64,000 nucleotides of DNA from Marinirhabdus sp963793275 (GTDB taxonomy: Bacteria; Bacteroidota; Bacteroidia; Flavobacteriales; Flavobacteriaceae), in contig CAWBZL010000003.1 of the NCBI GenBank assembly GCA_963793275.1, positions 124,001 through 188,000 of the forward strand, in the 5' to 3' direction. Below are positions 54,079-63,099 of the stretch, one piece after another. Within the stretch, counting starts at the first letter, position 1. Each line of letters opens with the position of its first letter. Position numbers and translations under genes: made by a program. The notes below the pieces were generated by a model. It ran no database searches and was not told the origin of the DNA. It was given only the letters and a program-made list of their open reading frames with translations.

Positions 54079-54214
54079 TTTCAGTTTCCGGGTGGAGCTG
54101 AAAAACATGTCCTGAGCTTGTAAGCAAAGGAAAAACGGAAAACAAGATAACATTCGGGGTCGAATTTATTTTGACCCCGTTTGATTTGAAATAAAAATAA
54201 GGCCGATAATCGGC
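54079..54214 (+). promoter_or_regulatory. Structured leader between rpsJ and rplC
   Basis: Three hairpins fill the gap: TTTCAG/CTGAAA with a 13-base loop (54079-54103), GGGGTC/GACCCC with an 11-base loop followed by GTTTGATTT (54156-54178), and GCCGA-TAA-TCGGC (54202-54214). Other intervals in the cluster are mostly under 30 bases, so a role in autoregulation by a ribosomal protein or attenuation is likely. No match to a known leader family was recognised. Confidence 0.5.
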
Positions 54215-54241
54215 GAATTACTAATAAATAAATAGATAAAT

Positions 54242-54852
54242 ATGTCTGGGTTAATTGGAAGAAAGATAGGGATGACCAGCATCTTTGACGAGAATGGTAA
54301 AAATATGCCATGTACCGTTATAGAATGTGGCCCTGTGTTGTTACCCAAGTCAGAACCATTGAGGTTGACGGGTACGAAGCTCTTCAACTTGGTTTCGATG
54401 ACAAGAAGACTGTAACTAAAGCTGCTGAAGGCCACGCCAAAAAAGCAGGAACTGTTGCAAAACGCAAAGTCGCCGAATTCCAAGGATTTAGAGAAGATTA
54501 TAAATTAGGTGATACTATCACTGTAGAGCACTTTATTGAAGGTGAGTTCGTGGATATTTCTGGAACAAGCAAAGGTAAAGGTTTTCAGGGGGTAGTGAAG
54601 CGTCACGGTTTTGGTGGTGTGGGTCAAGCTACTCACGGGCAACACAACCGTTTAAGAGCACCAGGTTCTATTGGAGCTGCATCATATCCTGCGAGAGTAT
54701 TCAAAGGGATGAAGATGGCTGGCCAAATGGGGAACGAAAAGGTGAAAGTTGAAAATTTAAGAGTTTTAAAGGTGGTTTCAGATAAGAATCTACTTGTCGT
54801 GAAAGGCTGTGTGCCAGGTCACAAAAACGCTTATGTAATGATTCAGAAATAA
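54242..54852 (+). CDS. rplC: 50S ribosomal protein L3 (frameshift in the sequence)
   Basis: The gene starts at ATG 54242 (MSGLIGRKIGMTSIFDENGK). The frame continues to PCTVIECGP, then runs off at GGCCC (54329-54333); the next frame resumes at CVVTQVRTIEVDGYEALQ and continues to the end. Adding one base at the CCC run restores a normal L3 of about 203 residues. L3 is essential, so a sequencing or assembly error in a C run is the likely cause. The later ATG at 54310 is not the true start. L3 initiates 50S assembly near the peptidyl transferase centre. Confidence 0.93.
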
Positions 54853-55481
54853 TGAAGGTAGCAGTAGTAGATATTAACGGAAAAGACACAGGTAGAAAGG
54901 TTGAGCTTTCTAAAGATGTGTTTGGAATTGAGCCTAATAATCACGCAATGTATCTAGATGTGAAGCAGTACTTGGCAAATCAGCGTCAGGGAACTCATAA
55001 ATCTAAGGAGCGTGCAGAAATTTCTGGTTCAACTAGAAAGATAAAAAAACAAAAAGGAACTGGTACAGCCCGTGCGGGTAGTATTAAGTCTGGTATTTTT
55101 AAAGGTGGTGGACGTATGTTCGGACCTAGACCAAGAAATTATTCATTCAAATTAAACAAAAACTTAAAGCGTTTAGCTCGTAAATCTGCCCTGACTGTAA
55201 AGGCAAATGATAAGGCAATTGTAGTGCTTGAAGATTTGAACTTTGATGCTCCAAAAACCAAAAATTTTACGTCAGTTTTAAAGAATTTAGGACTTGAAGA
55301 CAAAAAATCTTTGTTTGTGTTGGGAGAGTCAAATAATAACGTATATTTGTCGTCTCGCAATTTGAAAGGTACAGAAGTTATAAACAACTCAGAGTTAAGT
55401 ACTTACAAAATTATGAATGCAAACAGTGTTGTGTTGTTTGAAGGTTCTTTGGAAGGAATTAATATGAACTTAAGTAAATAG
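54852..55481 (+). CDS. rplD: 50S ribosomal protein L4
   Basis: 209 residues. The internal loop RKIKKQKGTGTARAGSI and FGPRPRNYSFKLNKN line the exit tunnel. The ATG shares its A with the rplC stop (TAATG), so translation is coupled. L4 may be an autoregulator of this cluster, as it is in E. coli; this is not shown here. Confidence 0.97.
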   Translation: MKVAVVDINGKDTGRKVELSKDVFGIEPNNHAMYLDVKQYLANQRQGTHKSKERAEISGSTRKIKKQKGTGTARAGSIKSGIFKGGGRMFGPRPRNYSFKLNKNLKRLARKSALTVKANDKAIVVLEDLNFDAPKTKNFTSVLKNLGLEDKKSLFVLGESNNNVYLSSRNLKGTEVINNSELSTYKIMNANSVVLFEGSLEGINMNLSK

Positions 55482-55488
55482 AAGCAAG

Positions 55489-55779
55489 ATGAATATCTTA
55501 ATTAAACCTATAATTACGGAAAAAGCCACTGCTGATGCGGATTTAAATAACCGATATGGTTTTGTGGTAAACCCAAAGGCGAATAAGGTAGAGATCAAGA
55601 AAGCGGTTGAGGCCACTTACGGAGTTTCTGTTGAAAAAGTTCGCACAATGAATGTCCGCCCGGACCGTCGTGTTCGTCATACGAAAACGGGAGTTCAAAC
55701 TGGTAAAACAAATGCTGTTAAAAAAGCAATTGTACAGGTGGCGGAAGGTGATACAATAGATTTTTACAACAATTTGTAA
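55489..55779 (+). CDS. rplW: 50S ribosomal protein L23
   Basis: 96 residues, beginning LIKPIITEKAT, the L23 signature, with the loop YGFVVNPKANKVEIK. It lies at the tunnel exit and is the docking site for trigger factor and SRP. Confidence 0.97.
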   Translation: MNILIKPIITEKATADADLNNRYGFVVNPKANKVEIKKAVEATYGVSVEKVRTMNVRPDRRVRHTKTGVQTGKTNAVKKAIVQVAEGDTIDFYNNL

Positions 55780-55807
55780 GCTTAGCTTGCAATAAATTAG
55801 ACAAAAG

Positions 55808-56632
55808 ATGTCAGTAAGAAAATTAAAGCCTATCACCCCAGGACAGCGTTTTAGAGTTGTGAATGGTTATGACGCCATTACAACTGATAAGCCGGAGAAA
55901 AGTTTATTAGCTCCGAAGAAACGTTCTGGTGGTAGAAACAGTCAAGGTAGAATGACTATGCGCTATATAGGTGGTGGTCATAAACAACGTTATAGAATTA
56001 TCGATTTTAAACGCGACAAGCACGGCGTGCCTGCTACAGTTGCTACAATCGAATACGATCCAAATCGTACCGCTTTTATTGCTTTATTGAATTATCAAGA
56101 TGGCGAGAAGAGATATGTAATTGCTCAAAATGGACTTCAAGTTGGGCAGAACATAGTTTCTGGTGAGCAAACTGCTCCGGAGATTGGAAACGCAATGACC
56201 CTAGCAAATATTCCTCTAGGTACTATTATTTCTTGTATAGAGTTACGTCCGGGTCAAGGTGCTGTTATGGCGCGTAGTGCTGGTGCATTTGCACAGCTTA
56301 TGGCGCGTGACGGAAAGTACGCTACGGTAAAATTGCCTTCAGGTGAGACCAGATTAATCCTTGCTACTTGTATTGCTACCATTGGTGCTGTAAGTAATAG
56401 TGATCACCAATTATTGGTTGGTGGGAAAGCTGGTAGATCTAGATGGTTAGGACGTCGTCCAAGAACAAGACCAGTAGTGATGAACCCGGTAGATCACCCA
56501 ATGGGTGGTGGTGAAGGTAAATCTTCAGGAGGTCACCCACGTTCAAGAAATGGTATTCCTTCTAAAGGTTACAAGACCCGTTCTAGAACGAAGGCTAGTA
56601 ATAAGTATATAATAGAACGTAGAAAGAAATAA
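55808..56632 (+). CDS. rplB: 50S ribosomal protein L2
   Basis: 274 residues. KRSGGRNSQGRMTMRY and the C-terminal HPMGGGEGKSSGGHPRS (with the conserved histidine) are diagnostic. It helps build the peptidyl transferase centre and the inter-subunit bridge. Confidence 0.98.
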   Translation: MSVRKLKPITPGQRFRVVNGYDAITTDKPEKSLLAPKKRSGGRNSQGRMTMRYIGGGHKQRYRIIDFKRDKHGVPATVATIEYDPNRTAFIALLNYQDGEKRYVIAQNGLQVGQNIVSGEQTAPEIGNAMTLANIPLGTIISCIELRPGQGAVMARSAGAFAQLMARDGKYATVKLPSGETRLILATCIATIGAVSNSDHQLLVGGKAGRSRWLGRRPRTRPVVMNPVDHPMGGGEGKSSGGHPRSRNGIPSKGYKTRSRTKASNKYIIERRKK

Positions 56633-56635
56633 GCT

Positions 56636-56914
56636 ATGGCAAGATCGTTAAAAAAAGGACCGTACGTTCACTTCAAGTTAGATAAGAAAGTACAGCAAAA
56701 TGTAGATAGTAATAAGAAGACCGTGATCAAAACCTGGTCAAGAGCTTCTATGATTACACCGGATTTTGTAGGACAAACCATCGCAGTTCACAACGGGAAA
56801 CAATTTGTACCGGTGTATGTAACTGAGAATATGGTAGGACATAAATTAGGCGAATTTTCACCTACAAGATCATTCCGTGGTCACGCAGGTGCAAAAAATA
56901 AAGGAAAAAAATAA
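56636..56914 (+). CDS. rpsS: 30S ribosomal protein S19
   Basis: 92 residues. MARSLKKGPYVHFKL and the C-terminal LGEFSPTRSFRGHAG are typical. It binds 16S rRNA in the head together with S13. It starts 3 bases after rplB. Confidence 0.98.
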   Translation: MARSLKKGPYVHFKLDKKVQQNVDSNKKTVIKTWSRASMITPDFVGQTIAVHNGKQFVPVYVTENMVGHKLGEFSPTRSFRGHAGAKNKGKK

Positions 56915-56920
56915 TAGGCC

Positions 56921-57328
56921 ATGGGAGTTCGTAAAAGAGAAAGAGCAGAAGCAATCAAAGAGGCGAAGAAGACACAATACTTTGCTAAATTGAATAACTG
57001 CCCTACGTCACCAAGAAAAATGCGTTTAGTCGCAGACCTGGTACGTGGTGAAAAGATAGATATAGCGCTTAATATTTTAAGATTCAGCAAAAAAGAAGCT
57101 TCAGTACGTTTGGAAAAACTGTTGTTGTCTGCCATTGCAAACTGGCAAGCAAAAAACGAAGAAGCCTCTATAGAAGACGCAGATCTTTTTATTAAAGAGA
57201 TTCGTGTAGATAGTGGGACAATGTTGAAGAGACTACGTCCTGCACCACAGGGTCGCGCACACAGAATTAGAAAACGCTCTAACCACGTAACACTGGTATT
57301 AGGAGCTAACGATAACACACAAAGCTAA
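56921..57328 (+). CDS. rplV: 50S ribosomal protein L22
   Basis: 135 residues, longer than the 110 of E. coli because of an N-terminal extension rich in Lys and Arg, as is usual in Bacteroidota. NCPTSPRKMRLVADLVRG is the family start, and RPAPQGRAHRIRKRSNH is the beta hairpin of the exit tunnel where macrolide-resistance changes occur. Confidence 0.97.
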   Translation: MGVRKRERAEAIKEAKKTQYFAKLNNCPTSPRKMRLVADLVRGEKIDIALNILRFSKKEASVRLEKLLLSAIANWQAKNEEASIEDADLFIKEIRVDSGTMLKRLRPAPQGRAHRIRKRSNHVTLVLGANDNTQS

Positions 57329-57334
57329 ATTTAA

Positions 57335-58054
57335 ATGGGACAGAAGACAAATCCAATCGGGAACCGTTTAGGTATCATTAGAGGATGGGAATCCAACTGG
57401 TACGGTGGGAACGACTACGGCGATAAATTAGCCGAAGACGACAAGATTAGAAAATATATCCATGCTCGTTTAAGTAAAGCAAGTGTGTCTAGAGTAATTA
57501 TTGAGCGTACGCTTAAGCTTGTAACCGTTACTATTACTACTGCAAGACCTGGTATCATTATCGGGAAAGGTGGTCAGGAAGTAGACAAGCTAAAAGAAGA
57601 GCTTAAAAAGATTACCGGAAAAGAAGTACAAATCAACATTCACGAAATCAAGCGACCAGAATTAGATGCATTTCTAGTAGGGAGCAGTGTTGCAAGACAA
57701 ATTGAGAACAGAATCTCGTACCGTCGTGCAATTAAGATGGCAATTGCGGCTGCAATGCGTATGAATGCTGAGGGAATTAAAATCCAGATCTCTGGACGTT
57801 TAAACGGTGCTGAAATGGCGCGTAGTGAAGCGTACAAAGACGGACGTATTCCTTTGAGTACATTTAGAGCCGATATTGATTATGCTTTAGTTGAAGCACA
57901 CACTACATATGGTAGATTGGGTGTTAAAGTATGGATTATGAAAGGCGAAGTATATGGTAAAAGAGAGCTTTCTCCGTTAGTCGGTTTAGACAAAAAAGGT
58001 GGAAAAGGCGGTTCTGGCCGAGGTGGTAACAAATCACGTCGTAACAGAAAGTAA
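57335..58054 (+). CDS. rpsC: 30S ribosomal protein S3
   Basis: 239 residues with an N-terminal KH domain (PGIIIGKGGQEVDKLKEEL) and a C-terminal S3 domain (TTYGRLGVKVWIMKGE). The last 25 residues are Gly/Lys/Arg-rich. S3 lies at the mRNA entry site and has helicase activity with S4 and S5. Confidence 0.98.
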   Translation: MGQKTNPIGNRLGIIRGWESNWYGGNDYGDKLAEDDKIRKYIHARLSKASVSRVIIERTLKLVTVTITTARPGIIIGKGGQEVDKLKEELKKITGKEVQINIHEIKRPELDAFLVGSSVARQIENRISYRRAIKMAIAAAMRMNAEGIKIQISGRLNGAEMARSEAYKDGRIPLSTFRADIDYALVEAHTTYGRLGVKVWIMKGEVYGKRELSPLVGLDKKGGKGGSGRGGNKSRRNRK

Positions 58055-58074
58055 TTTTTTAAAGAAAAGAAAAG

Positions 58075-58494
58075 ATGTTACAACCCAAAAGAACAAAATA
58101 CCGTAAACAACAAAAGGGCCGCATGAAAGGTAATGCTGGTAGAGGAAATCAGTTAGCCTATGGAACTTTTGGTATTAAATCTTTAGATTCAAATTTTTTG
58201 ACAGCCCGTCAAATTGAAGCAGCACGTATTGCCGCTACCCGTTTTATGAAAAGAGAAGGGTCTATCTGGATAATGATTTTTCCAGACAAGCCTATCACTA
58301 AAAAGCCTCTCGAGGTACGTATGGGTAAAGGTAAAGGTGCCGTAGAATATTGGGCAGCTGTAGTAAAGCCAGGTAGAGTATTATTCGAAGTTTCAGGAGT
58401 ACCGTTAGAAACTGCTAAGGAAGCCCTTCGATTAGCCGCTCAAAAATTGCCGGTGAAAACTAAGTTTATCATGTCTAGAGATTATCAAGCTTAA
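58075..58494 (+). CDS. rplP: 50S ribosomal protein L16
   Basis: 139 residues. MLQPKRTKYRKQQKGR and RMGKGKGAVEYWAAVVKPG are the family signatures. It contacts the A-site tRNA elbow. Confidence 0.98.
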   Translation: MLQPKRTKYRKQQKGRMKGNAGRGNQLAYGTFGIKSLDSNFLTARQIEAARIAATRFMKREGSIWIMIFPDKPITKKPLEVRMGKGKGAVEYWAAVVKPGRVLFEVSGVPLETAKEALRLAAQKLPVKTKFIMSRDYQA

Positions 58495-58504
58495 TTTTAC
58501 AAAG

Positions 58505-58696
58505 ATGAAACAATCAGAAATAAAAGAAGCATCAACAGCGGATTTGCAAGAAGCGTTGACTGAAAACAGACAGGCGTTTGCAAACCTTAAAATGGCTCAC
58601 ACCATTTCACCGTTGGACAATCCAATTCAGTTAAGAGTTCATAGAAAAACTATAGCTAGAATTGCGACAGAACTAACTAAAAGAGAAGTACAATAG
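58505..58696 (+). CDS. rpmC: 50S ribosomal protein L29
   Basis: 63-residue helical protein (EIKEASTADLQEAL; LDNPIQLRVHRKTIARI), next to L23 at the exit tunnel. It lies in the expected place between rplP and rpsQ. Confidence 0.95.
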   Translation: MKQSEIKEASTADLQEALTENRQAFANLKMAHTISPLDNPIQLRVHRKTIARIATELTKREVQ

Positions 58697-58710
58697 TACG
58701 AAGCTGAAAG

Positions 58711-58971
58711 ATGGAAGTAAAAAGAAACTTAAGAAAAGAGCGTATAGGTGTAGTAACCAGTAACAAAATGGAGAAATCTATTGTAGTTGCCGAGGTGAAA
58801 AAAGTAAAGCACCCTATGTATGGTAAATTCGTTTTAAAAACGAAAAAGTACGTAGCACACGACGAGAAAAACGACTGCAACGAAGGTGATACTGTTAAGA
58901 TCATGGAAACACGACCTATGAGTAAAACCAAAACTTGGAGATTAGTAGAAATAATTGAAAGAGCGAAGTAA
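58711..58971 (+). CDS. rpsQ: 30S ribosomal protein S17
   Basis: 86 residues, OB fold. RIGVVTSNKMEKSIVV and MYGKFVLKTKKYVAHDEKN are diagnostic. It binds helix 11 of 16S rRNA early in assembly. Confidence 0.97.
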   Translation: MEVKRNLRKERIGVVTSNKMEKSIVVAEVKKVKHPMYGKFVLKTKKYVAHDEKNDCNEGDTVKIMETRPMSKTKTWRLVEIIERAK

Positions 58972-58973
58972 TT

Positions 58974-59342
<369 letters not shown>

Positions 59343-59353
59343 TAGATAACGAA

Positions 59354-59668
59354 ATGGGAAAGCTTAAAATAAAAACAGGAGACACCGTAGTAGTTACTGC
59401 CGGAACCAATAAAGGATCTGAAGGTAAAGTGCTTCGTGTAGATGCTGTAAAGAACAGAGCAATAGTAGAGGGAGTAAATATGGTAAAGAAACATGAGAAG
59501 CCAAGTGCGGCAAGTCCTCAGGGTGGAATTACAGAAAAAGAAGCTCCTATTCATATTTCTAACCTATCGTTAGTAGATCCAAAATCTGGAGAAGCTACAC
59601 GTGTAGGATATAGAATGGAAGATGGTAAAAAAGTACGATTTTCTAAAAAATCGAATCAAGTATTATAG
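59354..59668 (+). CDS. rplX: 50S ribosomal protein L24
   Basis: 104 residues with the KOW motif GDTVVVTAGTNKGSEGKVLR. It is an assembly initiator of the large subunit, near the exit tunnel. Confidence 0.97.
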   Translation: MGKLKIKTGDTVVVTAGTNKGSEGKVLRVDAVKNRAIVEGVNMVKKHEKPSAASPQGGITEKEAPIHISNLSLVDPKSGEATRVGYRMEDGKKVRFSKKSNQVL

Positions 59669-59670
59669 TT

Positions 59671-60222
59671 ATGGCATATACACCAAGACTTAAGGAAGAG
59701 TACAAGAGCAGAGTAACAAGTGCTCTTAAGGACGAATTTGGTTACACAAACGTAATGCAAGTTCCAAAACTAGAGCGCATCGTATTGTCTCGTGGAGTTG
59801 GAGCTGCAGTAGCTGACAAGAAGTTGATCGATAATTCTGTTGAAGAATTAACTATCATCGCAGGACAACGTGCAATTGCAACAATCTCTAAGAAGGACGT
59901 TGCAACCTTTAAATTACGTAAAGGAATGCCAATTGGAACCAAAGTAACGTTACGTGGTGAGCGTATGTATGAGTTTTTAGATAGACTTATTACAAGTTCA
60001 TTACCAAACGTACGTGATTTTAACGGTATTAATGCAACTGGTTTTGACGGTAGAGGAAACTACTCTATGGGAATCGAGGAGCAAATTATCTTTCCTGAGA
60101 TCAATATTGATAAAGTAAAGAAAATTGAAGGAATGAACATCACGTTCGTTACTACGGCAGATACCGATAAAGAAGCAAAATCATTATTAACCGAACTGGG
60201 TTTACCTTTTAAAAAGAACTAA
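59671..60222 (+). CDS. rplE: 50S ribosomal protein L5
   Basis: 183 residues. LKEEYKSRVTSALKDEFGY and GRGNYSMGIEEQIIFPEI identify L5, which binds 5S rRNA and contacts the P-site tRNA. It starts 2 bases after rplX. Confidence 0.98.
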   Translation: MAYTPRLKEEYKSRVTSALKDEFGYTNVMQVPKLERIVLSRGVGAAVADKKLIDNSVEELTIIAGQRAIATISKKDVATFKLRKGMPIGTKVTLRGERMYEFLDRLITSSLPNVRDFNGINATGFDGRGNYSMGIEEQIIFPEINIDKVKKIEGMNITFVTTADTDKEAKSLLTELGLPFKKN

Positions 60223-60225
60223 GAG

Positions 60226-60495
60226 ATGGCTAAAGAATCAATGAAAGCGCGTGAGCGTAAAAGAGAAAGAATGGTAAAGAAGTATGCTGATAAGCGTAAG
60301 GCTCTTAAGGAGGCTGGCGACTGGGAAGGTTTACAAAAATTACCAAAAAATGCCTCTCCAGTTCGTTTACACAATCGTTGTAAATTAACAGGACGTCCTA
60401 AAGGATATATGAGAACATTCGGTTTATCCCGTGTTATGTTCCGTGAAATGGCAAATCAAGGATTAATACCTGGAGTAAGAAAAGCTTCCTGGTAA
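60226..60495 (+). CDS. rpsN: 30S ribosomal protein S14
   Basis: 89 residues of the zinc-independent form: only one cysteine is present (HNRCKLTGRPKGY), where the zinc form has four. The C-terminus GLIPGVRKASW is standard. It is followed by a 73-base structured gap. Confidence 0.97.
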   Translation: MAKESMKARERKRERMVKKYADKRKALKEAGDWEGLQKLPKNASPVRLHNRCKLTGRPKGYMRTFGLSRVMFREMANQGLIPGVRKASW

Positions 60496-60513
60496 TTTTA
60501 TAAACTGGTTGAA

Positions 60514-60548
60514 GGTTTTAGACTGGAATTATTTCAGAATAAAAAACC
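60514..60548 (+). promoter_or_regulatory. Hairpin before rpsH
   Basis: GGTTTT and AAAACC form an outer stem and CTG/CAG an inner stem (60522 region to 60536) in the gap between rpsN and rpsH. The interval is long for this cluster. Regulation by a ribosomal protein such as S8 is conceivable but not demonstrated. Confidence 0.35.
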
Positions 60549-60568
60549 ACTACCGCAATAAATAATAA

Positions 60569-60970
60569 ATGACAACAGATCCAATCGCAGATTATCTAAC
60601 GAGAGTTAGAAATGCAGTGAAAGCAGGACACCGCGTAGTAGAGGTGCCAGCTTCTAATCTCAAAAAAGAGATTACAAAAATTTTGTTTGACCAGGGATTT
60701 ATCCTAAGCTACAAATTTGAAGACGACAACGGACCGCAAGGAACCGTGAAAATCGCTTTAAAATATGACAAGCTTACAAAAGACCCAGTCATCAAAAGAT
60801 TACAAAGAATAAGTACACCCGGTTTACGTAAGTATGCAGGTGCTTCAGAAATGCCGCGTATTTTGAACGGTTTAGGTATTGCTATCGTTTCTACTTCAGC
60901 AGGAGTAATGACAGGAAAGCAAGCAGCCCATCAAAATGTAGGTGGTGAAGTATTGTGTTACGTTTACTAA
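60569..60970 (+). CDS. rpsH: 30S ribosomal protein S8
   Basis: 133 residues. TTDPIADYLTRVRNA and the C-terminal GIAIVSTSAGVMTGKQA are diagnostic. It binds helix 21 of 16S rRNA and regulates the spc operon in E. coli. Confidence 0.98.
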   Translation: MTTDPIADYLTRVRNAVKAGHRVVEVPASNLKKEITKILFDQGFILSYKFEDDNGPQGTVKIALKYDKLTKDPVIKRLQRISTPGLRKYAGASEMPRILNGLGIAIVSTSAGVMTGKQAAHQNVGGEVLCYVY

Positions 60971-60991
60971 AAATTTAAAGACAAAAAAGAA

Positions 60992-61534
60992 ATGTCAAGA
61001 ATAGGTAAAAACCCGGTAGCGATTCCCCAAGGAGTAACTGTAGATGTTAAAGACAACACTATTACTGTAAAAGGGAAATTAGGCGAGTTAACTCAAGAAA
61101 TAGTTGATGTTAGCGTAAAAGTAGAAGATGGTAATGTAATTGTGGAGCGTCCTAGCGATGCGAAGGATCACAGAGCAAAGCACGGTTTGTATCGTTCGCT
61201 TGTTAACAACATGATTGAAGGTGTGTCTAATGGATGGACTAAGAAATTGGAGTTAGTTGGTGTAGGGTATAGAGCAAGCAATCAAGGTCAAAAATTAGAT
61301 ATGGCTCTTGGTTTCTCTCACAACATAGTTTTGGACATTGCTCCAGAAGTAAAAGTTGAAACTGTAAGCGATAAAGGGAAAAACCCAATCGTAATATTAA
61401 CATCACACGACAAACAATTGGTGGGACAAGTTGCGGCTAAAATCCGTGGTTTCCGTAGACCAGAACCTTACAAAGGAAAAGGTATTAAGTTTGTAGGTGA
61501 AATCATTAGAAGAAAAGCAGGTAAATCTGCATAA
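60992..61534 (+). CDS. rplF: 50S ribosomal protein L6
   Basis: 180 residues, two tandem similar domains. MSRIGKNPVAIPQGV and RRPEPYKGKGIKFVGE are the family markers. It lies near the GTPase-associated centre. Confidence 0.98.
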   Translation: MSRIGKNPVAIPQGVTVDVKDNTITVKGKLGELTQEIVDVSVKVEDGNVIVERPSDAKDHRAKHGLYRSLVNNMIEGVSNGWTKKLELVGVGYRASNQGQKLDMALGFSHNIVLDIAPEVKVETVSDKGKNPIVILTSHDKQLVGQVAAKIRGFRRPEPYKGKGIKFVGEIIRRKAGKSA

Positions 61535-61545
61535 GAAATAACGTT

Positions 61546-61902
61546 ATGGCATTATCAAAACAAGATAGAAGACAACGTTTGCGTTTCAGAATACGTAAAA
61601 CGGTTTCGGGAACAGCACAACGTCCGCGTTTGGCTGTTTACAGAAGTAACAAAGAGATCTATGCACAACTTATTGACGATGTAAGTGGAAAAACCATTAC
61701 TGCTGCATCTTCAAGAGATAAAGACATAGATGCTTCAAAAGTAAATAAAGTTGAAGCTGCAAAATTAGTTGGAAAGGCAATTGCTGAAAAAGCAACAAAA
61801 GCTGGTGTTGAAACAGTAAGTTTTGACAGAGGTGGATACCTTTACCACGGAAGAGTTAAATCATTAGCTGAAGGAGCTCGCGAAGGCGGCCTTAAATTCT
61901 AA
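61546..61902 (+). CDS. rplR: 50S ribosomal protein L18
   Basis: 118 residues. The basic N-terminus RRQRLRFRIRKTVSGTA and RPRLAVYRSNKEIYAQLID are typical. It binds 5S rRNA with L5. Confidence 0.98.
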   Translation: MALSKQDRRQRLRFRIRKTVSGTAQRPRLAVYRSNKEIYAQLIDDVSGKTITAASSRDKDIDASKVNKVEAAKLVGKAIAEKATKAGVETVSFDRGGYLYHGRVKSLAEGAREGGLKF

Positions 61903-61907
61903 GAAAT

Positions 61908-62432
61908 ATGTATCAAGATTATAAAAACGTAGAAACAGTAAAACCAGGAGGTCTTGAATTAAAAGACCGTTTGGTGGGTGTACAACGTGTTACTAAGGTA
62001 ACCAAAGGTGGTCGTGCTTTCGGATTTTCAGCTATTGTAGTTGTAGGTGACGAGAACGGAGTAGTTGGGCAAGGATTAGGTAAATCGAAAGATGTTGCCA
62101 GTGCTATTGCTAAAGCTATCGAAGACGCTAAGAAAAACTTGGTTCGTATTCCTTTAAGTAGAGCTTCTTTACCACACGAGCAAAAAGGTAAGTATGGTGG
62201 AGCAAGAGTTAATCTATTACCAGCAGCGCCTGGTACCGGTTTGATCGCTGGTGGTGCGGTACGTGCGGTATTAGAGTCTGTAGGAGTTCACGATGTATTA
62301 TCTAAGTCTCAAGGGTCATCAAACCCACACAACGTAGTAAAAGCAACATTTGACGCTTTATTACAATTGCGTAGTGCAGAGACCGTAGCAAAACAGCGTG
62401 GTATTACTTTGGAAAAATTGTATAAAGGATAA
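61908..62432 (+). CDS. rpsE: 30S ribosomal protein S5
   Basis: 174 residues. The spectinomycin-site loop VTKGGRAFGFSAIVVVGD is intact, followed by VGQGLGKSKDVASAI and the C-terminal dsRNA-binding-like domain. It works in decoding fidelity. Confidence 0.98.
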   Translation: MYQDYKNVETVKPGGLELKDRLVGVQRVTKVTKGGRAFGFSAIVVVGDENGVVGQGLGKSKDVASAIAKAIEDAKKNLVRIPLSRASLPHEQKGKYGGARVNLLPAAPGTGLIAGGAVRAVLESVGVHDVLSKSQGSSNPHNVVKATFDALLQLRSAETVAKQRGITLEKLYKG

Positions 62433-62443
62433 ATACTAAAGAA

Positions 62444-62623
62444 ATGGCAAAAATAAAAGTAACTAAGGTGAAGAGTGCTATAAACCGCACACAGAACCAA
62501 AAGAGAACGCTTGAGGCGTTAGGTCTTAAAAAAATAGGCCAAACTATCGAGCACGAAAACACGCCAAATATTCTTGGTATGGTAAATAAAGTTAAACATT
62601 TGGTTTCAGTAGAAACTGTTTAA
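62444..62623 (+). CDS. rpmD: 50S ribosomal protein L30
   Basis: 59 residues beginning MAKIKVTKVKSAINRTQNQ and containing RTLEALGLKKIGQTIEHENT, the L30 signature with its Gly-rich turn. It starts 11 bases after rpsE and ends 10 bases before rplO, the conserved position. It is below the length usually picked up by simple open-frame searches. Confidence 0.95.
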   Translation: MAKIKVTKVKSAINRTQNQKRTLEALGLKKIGQTIEHENTPNILGMVNKVKHLVSVETV

Positions 62624-62633
62624 GATATAACAC

Positions 62634-63086
62634 ATGGATTTAAGTAACTTAAAACCTGCAAAAGGTGCTACCCACAGAGAGGGAAAACGTTTAGGGCGAG
62701 GTCAAGGTTCAGGTAAAGCTGGAACCGCAGGCCGTGGACACAATGGTCAGAAGTCACGTTCGGGATACTCTAAGAAAGTTGGTTTTGAAGGAGGTCAAAT
62801 GCCTTTACAACGTCGTGTACCTAAATTTGGGTTCACAAACATTAACCGTAAAGACTATCAGGGTGTAAATCTTGATACCCTTCAAAAATTGGTTGATGAC
62901 AAGAAAATCAAGGATACAATAGACTTCGATACAATGGTTGGTCTTCGATTAGCCGGAAAGAATGAAATGGTGAAGATTTTAGGTAGAGGAGAATTGAAAG
63001 CTGGATTGAAAATATCTGCACACAAGTTTACTGCCTCAGCAAAGCAAGCTATTGAAGCTGCCGGAGGTGAAGCAATAACATTGTAA
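62634..63086 (+). CDS. rplO: 50S ribosomal protein L15
   Basis: 150 residues. LSNLKPAKGATHREGKRLG and GRGQGSGKAGTAGRGHNGQ form the Gly-rich N-terminal extension that threads into 23S rRNA. It precedes secY as in most bacteria. Confidence 0.98.
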   Translation: MDLSNLKPAKGATHREGKRLGRGQGSGKAGTAGRGHNGQKSRSGYSKKVGFEGGQMPLQRRVPKFGFTNINRKDYQGVNLDTLQKLVDDKKIKDTIDFDTMVGLRLAGKNEMVKILGRGELKAGLKISAHKFTASAKQAIEAAGGEAITL

Positions 63087-63099
63087 TACAGATATACGG

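Noticed and set aside
54310..54400. Alternative start for rplC at 54310
   Set aside because: The conserved L3 N-terminus (SGLIGRKIGMTS) is encoded upstream from 54242 in another frame, so a frameshift explains the data better.
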